Shown one piece after another: positions 33,001 to 37,205 of a DNA stretch of 64,000 bases. Origin of the DNA: Amoebophrya sp. A120 (Eukaryota; Sar; Dinophyceae; Syndiniales; Amoebophryaceae); NCBI GenBank assembly GCA_905178155.1, contig CAJINV010000006.1, forward strand, positions 2,830,658-2,894,657. The letters run 5' to 3'. Each line of letters opens with the position of its first letter. Position 1 is the first letter of the stretch. Below the pieces are notes generated by a model. That model was not told the origin of the DNA. It searched no databases and was given only the letters and a program-made list of their open reading frames with translations. Made by a program: the position numbers and the translations under genes.

Positions 33001-34703
33001 GTTCCGCATCACAAGTTTCCAGACGTCCAGGGATCATATTTGCATTCGATACTAGCGCTGATGCTGTCCGTATGGAGAGAAAAAAGTTTGTCGGAGTCAC
33101 TAACTTGCAGGCTTTGGAATACAAATTTTTTTAGCGTCGCAGCTGTTCCTTGTATTGCAGAAACACTAGGGAGCAAATCCTTTATGAAGTTTGGCTGTGA
33201 TGCATTTTTACGCATGACAGAAAGTTTTGTATTGCAAAAATGCGCATGAGTGATCGCGACGAAACTTTTTTGTTTGATAGTCCGACACATTTCGGCACTT
33301 GCTCTTCGTCGACATTTATCAACTGCAAAAGTGTCTGGGTCTGGAAGGTTGCAACTTGTCATGCTGTTTTTGGACTCTAAAAAAATTTGTATTGCATGAC
33401 CAGCAAGAGGGGTGCAGTTTGTGCTACACGGACAGGGCATTTCTCATGCGGAAGATGCATCAGGAAGCCCTCTAAAAGTCTGCGATGCTAGGTCATGCAT
33501 TACAGGCGTCATGGGTCATGAGAAATATGCATGACAAATCTTGCATTCTTCCAGACCCAGACATTTTGGCATTTGATAACATTGTGGCGGCGCGGATCGG
33601 TATGCAAAGAAAAAAGTGCTGCAGTTCTTACACATCGTGTTGCAGAACGCGCAACAAGACGGACACCCTTTGTCATGCCGGAATAAAGGCATGCGAGCCT
33701 CTTTTCATACGTGTTTTATTCCCTTAGGATCTTTGCATTGTAAGTTTTCATGATCTCTGCAAAAGTGCAGAGCAAGTTTGTGTTGCTGAAGTTGCATACA
33801 AATACAATGTAAGAACTGTAACACTTTTTTCGTGTGATACTCGGCAAAGTAATAAAGCTGCGACGGGAGGCGGAGGGGTTCAGGAGATTTGGGTCTGTCG
33901 GGACGAAGATGGTGCCGAGTAACCCAAAGTACCGCATGCCCCCCTTTTTTGTGAAAACTTACCACCCGCTATTTCACTGAAGAATGCCCCCACTCCCGAA
34001 TTTGCAAAAGTTTGTCATGCAAAGTTTCCAAATGAAAGCTTTTTGTCTTGCATGAAAGGATTGCGAGCCTTTCTGATGCAGAATCTAGGTGCGCAAGGTG
34101 CATTGTGCATAACAGATCCGGCTGCTGTTGGGCCCCTTCGCAACACAAATTTGAGCTATTCAGCATGGAAAATTTGCGATGCTGAGGTATACAACAAGAC
34201 GGGAAATGTTTCTATTGGAAAGGTTTGCAATACAAATGCTGCCAAGTGTGGGGTGGGGACATTTTTCATTGTAATACCCGCCCGCGGACTCGATACGGGT
34301 AAGGGGGGTGTATGGGTGAGTGGTTTCACAATTGAGACATTATGACATTATTGTAGCTTACGCTTACCTATCAACTGGAAAAATGTCTGGGTCTGGAAGA
34401 ATTCATGTTTGTCATGCTTGTCTGGCATGACTCTTAAATCTGTCATGCACGTTACCCAAGAGCTTCGTTTTTCTGTGATGCAGAAGCGCAGTTTGTCATG
34501 CAGAATAGGCAACACCTAGGAGCTCAGAAACTTGTCATGCTGAGCCAGCATTTGTAGCCTTATCATGAGACGCCACCCAGCATCACAAGTTCCCAGACCC
34601 AGACACTTTTACATTTGATATTACCGTAGTACTACGGGAAGGACGAACCTGTAGAGGGCGCTCGTGGACGTTTCTAACTTTGACTAAATTCATCTTGAAA
34701 TAA
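6073..34703 (+). CDS. Single-domain voltage-gated cation channel with EF-hand (channel 1)
   Basis: A voltage-gated cation channel of the plasma or an internal membrane, about 1,140 codons in about 45 exons. Exons before the membrane domain include 6073-6330, 6741-6918, 7924-8243, 9508-9693 and 12280-12412. They encode a Gln/Asn/Pro-rich disordered N-terminus with a SUMO-interaction-like motif (KVIDLTTDDDE, near residue 422). S1 is FLLLVIIASLVIVGLEADF (exon 13314-13455). S2-S3 follow in 13662-13792 (LNALDVYHFIF). S4 is GYVIRFIRFF (28954-28997). S5 is in 29788-29925 (WCMMLILLFVNVMSIFY). The pore and S6 are in 30095-30324 (SLFQIVVFDKG, then PFFFVYMIGTLGLIQVLAG). An EF-hand-like loop (LDRLGNGDVSVQEF) is followed by GACSRLHGDVHSKDV, a tail shared with channel 2. 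GT-AG introns are 12413-12563, 13196-13313, 30325-30495, 32555-32727 and 34299-34356; the remaining introns are introners. The last exon and its TAA (34701-34703) are the weakest part. If the 34299 intron is retained, the stop comes near 34315. Confidence 0.85.
6331..6541. mobile_element. Introner, family F
   Basis: Flanks cagaa/cggaa; 216 nt removed; frame kept between channel-1 exons 1 and 2. Confidence 0.92.
6584..6735. mobile_element. Introner, family B
   Basis: Flanks ggact/ggact, perfect; joins exon 2 (37 nt) to exon 3. Confidence 0.95.
6919..7243. mobile_element. Introner, family D
   Basis: Flanks caaaa/caaaa, perfect; the next exon encodes a Pro-rich stretch. Confidence 0.94.
7311..7576. 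mobile_element. Introner, family A
   Basis: Flanks ccgac/ccgac, perfect; 271 nt removed. Confidence 0.94.
7691..7918. mobile_element. Introner, family E
   Basis: Flanks agaag/agaag, perfect; opens into the Asn/Gly-rich exon 7924-8243. Confidence 0.94.
8244..8496. mobile_element. Introner, family A
   Basis: Flanks cgcga/cgcga, perfect. Confidence 0.94.
8543..8801. mobile_element. Introner, family A
   Basis: Flanks ccttg/ccttg, perfect. It is separated from the previous introner by only 41 coding bases. Confidence 0.94.
8869..9184. mobile_element. Introner, family D
   Basis: Flanks cagcc/cagcc, perfect. Confidence 0.94.
9279..9502. mobile_element. Introner, family F'
   Basis: Variant of F with inner repeat gtgttacagttac. 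Flanks agagg/agagg, perfect; joins to the exon with the SUMO-interaction-like motif. Confidence 0.93.
9694..9903. mobile_element. Introner, family I
   Basis: The terminal repeats tatcaacagcaaattt and aaatttgtattgcata pair. The 5-bp flank (tttga/ggacg) is not recognisable, yet removing 215 nt gives the only open frame. Confidence 0.75.
9928..10212. mobile_element. Introner, family C
   Basis: Flanks gatga/gatga, perfect; it lies 19 bases after the previous introner's flank. Confidence 0.93.
10298..10554. mobile_element. Introner, family A
   Basis: Flanks gagaa/gagaa, perfect; the 3' end reads caca instead of cata. Confidence 0.92.
10615..10927. mobile_element. Introner, A-related, diverged
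   Basis: Flanks gcgtt/gcctt. The ends pair weakly, but removing 318 nt keeps the frame, and the alternative (read-through) hits a stop at 10703. Confidence 0.75.
10956..11228. mobile_element. Introner, family A
   Basis: Flanks gatca/gatca, perfect; the upstream exon is only 23 nt. Confidence 0.93.
11286..11399. mobile_element. Short degraded intron-like element
   Basis: Sequence with introner-type inner motifs (tgtcatgc, catgacag) and weakly pairing ends. Frames before and after require an intron here, but I cannot fix the boundaries; the end is about 11398-11401 and no 5-bp flank is visible. Confidence 0.5.
11436..11643. mobile_element. Introner, family E
   Basis: Flanks gttct/gttct, perfect. 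Confidence 0.93.
11687..11960. mobile_element. Introner, family G
   Basis: Flanks ctcgg/cgcgg; frame kept. Confidence 0.9.
12009..12274. mobile_element. Introner, family A
   Basis: Flanks acggg/acggg, perfect; the 5' end is tacc instead of tatc. Confidence 0.92.
12611..12859. mobile_element. Introner, family A
   Basis: Flanks gaaga/gcaga; joins the exon ending FHFVTKVK to EFAGLDNLAE. Confidence 0.9.
12915..13077. mobile_element. Introner, family B
   Basis: Family-B ends (tatcctgtgcaaaag / cttttgccgtgcata). The 5-bp flank has decayed beyond recognition, but a 168-nt removal keeps the frame. Confidence 0.8.
13456..13656. mobile_element. Introner, family H
   Basis: Flanks tctgc/tctgc, perfect; it interrupts S2 of channel 1. 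Confidence 0.93.
13990..14010. repeat. Target-site duplication of LINE-1, left copy
   Basis: Matches 28895-28915. It is up to 21 bp long; the first As are ambiguous with the poly(A) tail. It starts aaatacgcatt and ends gttgca. Confidence 0.92.
14499..17579 (+). CDS. LINE-1 polyprotein, N-terminal part (zinc fingers, endonuclease, start of RT)
   Basis: 1,027 codons from an ATG preceded by an A-rich leader. Three N-terminal zinc fingers are visible: CKWC...H...H (classical C2H2 spacing, near residue 55), a Cys/His cluster CGLCQVCNADSC (near 168), and CRRC...H...H (near 205). The endonuclease of the exonuclease/endonuclease/phosphatase fold is marked by FLGLDETNLD, GIIIGDLNARHLNWD (near 406) and LSDHCMVEL (near 605). 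Reverse transcriptase begins near 940 (SPGCDGVTHELVKAL) and runs through FRPVSLLSVYAK, where the frame is broken by LINE-2 after 17579. Asp- and Lys-rich linkers lie between the domains. The frame resumes in register at 24058. Confidence 0.9.
17568..17579. repeat. Target-site duplication of LINE-2, left copy
   Basis: aaggtgtgggaa, repeated exactly at 24046-24057. Confidence 0.95.
18008..19231 (+). CDS. LINE-2 ORF1: basic nucleic-acid-binding-type protein
   Basis: 407 codons. The N-terminus is Lys/Gly-rich (KGKGKKKGKGKATTTSS) and is followed by a short probable coiled coil (DRLKLDVAQLKANHILMVKG). The middle (residues about 130-300) is a folded-looking region without a domain I can name. The C-terminus alternates acidic runs (DEEMDDDDEQ, DEEMLEEMED) with basic runs (KRRKKSKDKSKKDK). 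Position upstream of the endonuclease/RT ORF and the composition suggest an ORF1p-like RNA chaperone role; no RRM, CCHC knuckle or esterase motif is visible. Confidence 0.75.
   Translation: MAKGDPKNHAPRGSSPAGSAKGKQTSDKGKGKKKGKGKATTTSSTSTKDYDRLKLDVAQLKANHILMVKGLEGIETFSDWKERKLEEEQGLEIPNITKAKTQNSPGPLRVKAAASSSSSSNMKKPAVTIEDPITHMEAGARYALWKDGILKKCASAAGNAWVHTGEPLRYLEEQDDGKMKLVEHKTMVYGDSDKEESYRLAQEMKACFSAIKPDHVRTIAVHKSGWVEILCKGNTKVFDLNCLVQSSSDNVTKMYLQDLQVKEYIVRSAKDFERYMRKLQNRADKDLQKASEAETQGGQEKEQQNENKAGDEEMDDDDEQSPSGSPAGDEEMLEEMEDGQVRVKRRKKSKDKSKKDKNNKGLVKKDTDAKDGKKAARIEKRVVLGGAAVAKGITGRSPGGISGAGGQ
19232..19935. other. LINE-2 inter-ORF region
   Basis: About 700 bases between ORF1 and the first ATG of ORF2. 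The ORF2 frame is already open from about 19828 without an ATG, so ORF2 might start upstream by a non-AUG codon or by reinitiation. Contains a small inverted repeat around 19545-19560 (ctaccggaaatccggtag). Confidence 0.5.
19936..23928 (+). CDS. LINE-2 ORF2: endonuclease / reverse transcriptase
   Basis: 1,330 codons from the first in-frame ATG. The APE-type endonuclease shows FGTFNVLTLG (near 78), LLLQETRIR (116), VVLGGDHN (228) and HSDHRMVVM (335). Reverse transcriptase shows NWRPIALITLGEKLLG (634), ALYAFIDFQKAFDSLSWD with the first catalytic Asp (701), RQGSALSPLLFAICVDW (764) and GYVDDLVV (809), the catalytic YVDD box. After RT comes a zinc finger (CPKCGDILPD...H, near 958), then the FKYLGTEIALDG segment common in LINE C-termini, and a basic Lys/Arg/Gln-rich tail. 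There is no RNase H, unlike LINE-1. All catalytic motifs are present and there is no internal stop, so the copy may be recent. Confidence 0.93.
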   Translation: MAQGGSSASRRSSSMQNSFRPSGTSPHAVAPQSAPTPGAFPGVGSSAGRRGAAGSASTGWGEPGRDWGSNAAKRTLRFGTFNVLTLGRREEQRDRWPVELLTLIEDAKRQGLDILLLQETRIRAWLTGEQWPGGYRAYGGGASPNAAGAAIGGTVILVRAGVRVADVSVEQQERMMRVSIKCQYGKMLHILSVYAPTNTADPEKKQKYYEMLDRELGAFSKHDIVVLGGDHNCELGNPEIELINAGLPYAVGKCGLTSDFVVESDNKQRLHELAAARQLVDLSSLHKKPWRERFTFTGKWTSEERRQREYDRFLVSHRDRGLFQKLKVIKGTLTHSDHRMVVMEMKLGAIKKPSSRKIPPQIIRSKEKAEQASKRLAVKYTPEVLEQIENGPTSAGAWWTEFEKDLGATLEKLRKLAPASGPQKPWISEDTWNKIEERRKAKASGAGKVTKLTREINKLVKADKAAWVQNKIETLKQADACGNTKVVFDTVRQLAGRGRKRPQELPGPAKVWTDFWGDIFGKPRPQPPDEVRQTKTWKRCEREIERNEPGPTWCEGLDAVPSRDEVAAALKELKAGRAFAGPIPAEFAKECDTVKSVLAALVRRIFAGEKIPEEWGEAVVAMLHKDGVQANPANWRPIALITLGEKLLGLVILRRIEADAGKKLDPRQKGCRRGLSCRHAVFELLRDVERSNKEGRRALYAFIDFQKAFDSLSWDVMFTVLRLQGVPENICRIIYNMYEQNAKVTIRLGEGKHAPTFRQRSGIRQGSALSPLLFAICVDWALAQFIATMVEEQKWTREQAEAQALAWLGYVDDLVVKDSNAKDLEFALQELSSACRFIGLELNTKKTKVLAVNPEVEERKNPSAKMERCQHDGDWGWMIEWSGKDWNNQWKEEAGRLKMAGLGDLAPTHLVVWDTPSRGVTAVTLKQSGWALTNEGESIRLMRLGQIRHVIADKNAHECPKCGDILPDATALHFHTATGFCRPNKTMQELRTLRIGRQVEQKNKQAQKPTAVQEGKPVRHLGKAIEQVASFKYLGTEIALDGSTDAETTRRCAIALGVVQQLSPIWRDKTIPLYLKSDLFRSLSLSVAMYNSECWAISSAAATQLRRYQDSALRHVLGGHYKNQEKNRLQLCTDLGVQPLEVEVATRRLGWVAHTCRGDEAEGSVSRIEKELFCKSIWGRQLEDDFYMFGLTMQTLKETKPTAVALRATLAKRKPVKPIKKQRGAVAGRPKTEKRTAMEEERQRRLEQQRRETDEANKKLLSQINGKVWEKQSRSKYNFSVLADSGERISFRVTSFFFCENAGMEEATVLGHTFQQNNATKAWTAANPIV
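24046..24057. repeat. Target-site duplication of LINE-2, right copy
   Basis: Exact repeat of 17568-17579, directly after the gtca microsatellite tail. Confidence 0.95.
24058..26646 (+). CDS. LINE-1 polyprotein, C-terminal part (RT, RNase H, zinc knuckle)
   Basis: 862 codons and a TGA. It continues LINE-1 in the same frame as 14499-17579 once LINE-2 and one target copy are set aside. RT motif A is NDNEAGFDVVSHEKL (near residue 70 of this part), motif B is MPQGSPYSGGCFN, and the catalytic box is FSDDN (near 160), an FxDD variant. RNase H follows at about 520-640, with acidic residues in SFDAECIGL, FFLDSNSIVQAL and the terminal WTPGHAGQLANDCAD. A zinc knuckle CKMC...H...C (near 745) ends the recognisable part, a usual C-terminal feature of LINEs. 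Confidence 0.9.
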   Translation, partial: AIQDRRLCLWLEGYQWNGKSRIENSSPKLPLYSLAYRKNFCKEFGAISILEYLFSEEGLKTKGMRKFLLLNDNEAGFDVVSHEKLLETMHELEVPEDIAAATVQWLSYRTVRIKTGNRYWYLSPGMPQGSPYSGGCFNVHNTPLIQTMAQLNEDGTQTQFSDDNSQCGTGDMEAVTKLKKDLVRTGRKKFIFFEETKSEAVFYDVGVDKKVEVSEASRSLGFFYDGTWDFSSHYEIMRKKMIQENTSVARLKNLRLTAKIDTYVSIVYSAILSNSIPFFHYFKKQNKLQIKKDTAKFLKGHAMLPKQTPNTILHHCAGIPDIHTLFVVENLMLFYKGAQLKLWPRQKEPCEEVKAMFRQTDSSDPAKFLLGMDKKHATWTDTIRHMAKTGFPDVRSHFGHERLYIGKIFWRGVNLDAKSMDRVGTDMGLGKLSGKQGKELDEARGKVARAHNALVRGLIRKSQGNLVTATDGLVDKERNLGVGAGASWWWEPVGDDGTGKLRAEVGEDELPDPIWISGAYIHSPLSDIPTDSFDAECIGLMQQLEKIERQILTHPHLSKMLRNFYFFLDSNSIVQALECYNDGSNEMIHKIMKQMEKLKDACIGEGPNEEEEVWFHFRWTPGHAGQLANDCADLLTNIYKEMWKDGHQDFSDTAARPIYKKMITAPILRRLFLKRILAQNMENCQSPSEYLRERAKSLGGFRPPVGVFPIREAELVYFWVWLGIAPQPHLGCEEIVYEGGKMKQRCKMCNRLCDCAVDHALFECRNVEAPRARHFGFKFCAPTLGRELLQNPRKILKFIIDEATNLTHEYFRDRIGSCIEQVGTKMEKEVKKHEKLPNSYVKACSMSKARVFTDEIPLKYLH
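26647..28894. other. LINE-1 3' trailer
   Basis: 2.2 kb between the LINE-1 stop and its A tail. It contains the 190-bp tandem duplication, a GC-richer stretch (27340-27680) and A-rich repeats of the type aaaatcaaaag (28740-28860). Those repeats produce a meaningless Lys/Ser/Glu open frame. No gene seen. Part of it could be a separate older insertion. Confidence 0.6.
26963..27340. repeat. 190-bp tandem duplication
   Basis: The two units start near 26963 and 27149; the anchor actttgttcg recurs at 26989 and 27179, exactly 190 bp apart. Both units include ggcaggct, gctacgaggc and aaaggtagtcgg. Units differ at many positions, so the duplication is not recent. Confidence 0.88.
28895..28915. repeat. 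Target-site duplication of LINE-1, right copy
   Basis: Partner of 13990-14010, directly after the A tail; the interrupted introner resumes at 28916. Confidence 0.92.
28998..29193. mobile_element. Introner, family F
   Basis: Flanks atccc/ctccc; joins the S4 exon to REMFYYFPLLD. Confidence 0.9.
29231..29463. mobile_element. Introner, family E
   Basis: Flanks tggac/tggat; the upstream exon is 32 nt. Confidence 0.9.
29503..29782. mobile_element. Introner, family C
   Basis: Flanks gaagt/gaaat; joins to the S5 exon. Confidence 0.9.
29926..30089. mobile_element. Introner, family B
   Basis: Flanks ctaca/ctaca, perfect; joins S5 to the pore exon. Confidence 0.94.
30557..30846. mobile_element. Introner, H-related
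   Basis: Flanks accga/accga, perfect. The ends tatgagaggacacaac and cagcgctgtcata-type pair as diverged family H. Removal bypasses an in-frame TGA at 30559-30561. Confidence 0.88.
30883..31114. mobile_element. Introner, family E
   Basis: Flanks gaaca/gagca; frame kept after S6. Confidence 0.9.
31151..31309. mobile_element. Introner, family B
   Basis: Flanks aaaac/aaaac, perfect. Confidence 0.94.
31349..31610. mobile_element. Introner, family A
   Basis: Flanks ggtgt/ggtgt, perfect. Its body is an inverted copy of 50866-51132 in channel gene 2. Confidence 0.94.
31651..31891. mobile_element. Introner, family G
   Basis: Flanks tgatt/tgatt, perfect; it lies just before the EF-hand-like loop. 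Confidence 0.94.
31940..32225. mobile_element. Introner, family C
   Basis: Flanks tgtat/tgtat, perfect; it splits the EF-hand-like loop. Confidence 0.94.
32292..32542. mobile_element. Introner, family A
   Basis: Flanks gacgt/gacgt, perfect. Inverted copy of the element that LINE-1 entered at 13793. Confidence 0.94.
32775..33051. mobile_element. Introner, family A
   Basis: Flanks ctagc/ctagc,  perfect. Confidence 0.92.
33071..33279. mobile_element. Introner, F-related
   Basis: Flanks gtccg/gtccg, perfect; the exon between this and the previous element is 14 nt. Confidence 0.9.
33317..33578. mobile_element. Introner, family A
   Basis: Flanks acatt/acatt, perfect. Confidence 0.93.
33601..33839. 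mobile_element. Introner, F-related
   Basis: Flanks atcgg/ctcgg; the upstream exon is 17 nt. Confidence 0.9.
33970..34276. mobile_element. Introner, family C
   Basis: Flanks cccgc/cccgc, perfect; reverse complement of the element at 1-228. Removal bypasses the TGA at 33977. Confidence 0.93.
34369..34620. mobile_element. Introner, family A
   Basis: Flanks ttacc/ttacc, perfect; it lies in the last, least certain part of channel gene 1 or in its 3' untranslated region. Confidence 0.85.
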
Positions 34704-34857
34704 AACACAACATCAGCAAGCTGCAAAAATAAGCAACGAAAGTTTATTCAGTATACCAAAGCACCAGAAGCTTTTTATCTCAACATTCTCTATCACGACA
34801 CACGACCGCAACCATGAGTATTCTTTGCCGTTTGTACAATTTTTCCCACCGATAAGG

Positions 34858-34896
34858 TTGCGTCACTTTTTTTACAACTAACTCGTAGCTATTTTT
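34858..34896. repeat. 39-bp direct repeat, copy 1
   Basis: Starts ttgcgtcac, ends ctattttta; same sequence at 36356-36394, same orientation. Confidence 0.92.
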
Positions 34897-35120
34897 AGAG
34901 ACATATCTACCCCGGTAGATCATTTTCGAGGAGTGACTGGAGGGAGTTTTCCCCCTGAACTCTTTGCGTATGGGCTGGCAGATCCCTAGAAGCTGATGCC
35001 TGGAGTTATTGGTCTTCCGCCCCTTTGAGTGGGGTTGTTGGAAGGAGCCAAAGCAGACGCTGTCTGCCGTTTGCGATTTTGGATTGCGCTGTGAAGGATT
35101 CATTTCTTTTCTTAGCGCAG

Positions 35121-35354
35121 GGCCAGTGAGGGCCTCCCCCAGCGGGGGGATGTTTGCGGTAGCGTCGGGCCAGTGAGGGCAATGCCAGTGAGGGCCTCCC
35201 CCAGCGGGGGGAAGTTTGCGGTGTTCTATAGCCAGTGAGGGCAATGCCAGTGAGGGCCTCCCCCAGCGGGGGGAAGTTTGCAGTGTTCTATAGCCAGTGA
35301 GGGCAATGCCAGTGAGGGCCACCCCCAGCGGGGGGAAGTTTGCGTTGTTCTATA
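35121..35354. repeat. 62-bp tandem array
   Basis: Three full units end at 35354, the last two starting at 35231 and 35293, plus a shorter unit on the left. Each unit holds two gccagtgagggc boxes and the palindrome-like cccccagcgggggg. Confidence 0.9.
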
Positions 35355-36355
35355 GACTCGCTTTGCTGCTGCTCAGGCTAAATACAGCGCCCGCTTGGGC
35401 TCCTCCGCTGCTACTGTCCCTGCCCCCGTTGCTGCAACCTCTGGTCGCAGCGCGCGGCCGGCGGCGCCTTCTTGCCTTCATTTTCCACCTCTCGAGGCGG
35501 CCCTCCCTAGTAGAGAGGAGCGGACGTTTGCCCGGGGACAGGGGTGCGTCAACATTTTCTCGCTCGGGACGTTTTGGCGTATATATTGCTCTTGCCCCAC
35601 CACTGGAATCTTGCTTGTAGCCTGGGTCCTTTATTTCGCTTGCGTTAGTTTCCGCTGCTAGGGACTACGGGTAGGTGGCCCTAGGGTCTAAGCTGGAGGA
35701 AGGTTTTGGTTTTGGGGACCAAGGTTAGGTCTTGGGGACTACGTCGCTATCTATGCTTCGGGCTCACCTCCTCGGGGGTCGGTTTTCTTCGCCGCCAACA
35801 CTCTCTGAGGCACAGTTCTCTTGCAGCGGCATTGTGGAAAGGCCCAGCATGGCCGGGTCTGGTACAGTCTGGCTACTCTCCGTGGCTCCCTTGCGGGGAC
35901 GATTTTTCTTTGACTTTGTGGCCCATGTTTCCTCTCGTCGGAGATGGATTTGGGGCGTGGCTACCCACTAGCCCGGTCCTGCGGTCTGAAAGGCCCACTT
36001 GTCGGGCAGGTTTCGCGTTTTGTTGCTTTTCGAGTTGGACTGGTGTGAGGAGCGTGCTGTGCCTCCTTCTGGGTGTACTTGTAGATGCAGGATTGGTTGC
36101 CCACGGGTGGGCAGCGGGTTTCCGGCATAGCTAGCTTGGGCGTTGTGATTTTCGAAGCCACTGCTATTCATACATTCCAAATGGCTGCGATGCCTCCCCG
36201 CAGGCGGGCGCGCGGGTCTGGGTTGTTAGTTTCTTGCTCCAGCTTGTAGGAGCTAGTGAGTCCATGCACAGTGGCGGCCTGCCCGTTACGATGCCGCACG
36301 TTGCTCACCGTATCAATTCACTGCTGTACGCCTTGGGGGCGCTTGTCTTGTTATA

Positions 36356-36394
36356 TTGCGTCACTTTTTTTACAACTAACTCGTAGCTATTTTT
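36356..36394. repeat. 39-bp direct repeat, copy 2
   Basis: Partner of 34858-34896, 1,498 bp downstream. Confidence 0.92.
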
Positions 36395-37205
36395 AAATGC
36401 AATTGAAACCAAAGGAAAACGAAATATAGCAAAAGAAGCAAACATCTATAGACACTCGAACATCACGAGGCACAAATGATTCAAATTTTATACCTGTTTA
36501 CAGCAGAAGATAGCAAAAGAAGTGAAGAAGTGATTGAACAACGAACCTCAGACGTTTGTAAGATTATTAGTACAGGAGTACGAATTTTTTAGATTCCAAG
36601 AAAATGATATATACTTCGGCAAATAGGCAGCAACAACCGACGGTTGAAGCACGAGTTGCAGCGGAGCTATTGCTATAACTTGATGCGACCTGCTGTTTGA
36701 AATGCAAATGTAACATCAATTTCGATAAAATCCAAAGGCGAGGGGACGTCGGAGTAAACCAGTGGAGCAATTACTGTGTCGAAACCGCCTCCCTGACGCT
36801 TACAACTCTGGGGGCTTTTTTACAACAACCCTGTATGAAGACCAAAGAACCATTTTTCCCGATGTAGAATCAAAATGAGAAGCAGAAGGCATAAAGGGAA
36901 AAAAAAATGTTGAAATGGTCGCATCAACCAAGACACAGTAGCAGGATTTTCGAGTCGTCCTGTACCTGTTCTCGAAAGCATTCTGTCAGCACGGGAGTAA
37001 TTCTTTTCCGAAAAAGTCTAAAACCTTTTGTCCAAGCTGCAGACCGAAAATTATTGGTTAGTAATCAAGGCTGAAAACAGATCATATAGGTAAGGGATTG
37101 ATAGCTAGTTCAAGCCATCAGTAGCTGGCTGAACTTTTGTGAGAAATTTTTTCTCCCCCCACATACCCACCCCTTGTAGTTCGTCCATAGGCAAGTACAC
37201 CTAAA

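Larger units (their letters stand above)
34704..37205. other. Repeat-rich spacer left of the recombinase gene
   Basis: Holds a 39-bp direct repeat (34858 and 36356) and a 62-bp tandem array. Between them is a GC-richer stretch (35370-36350) with open but unconvincing frames. It may be the left flank or terminal-repeat zone of the DIRS-like element, or an independent repeat. No host gene recognised. Confidence 0.5.
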
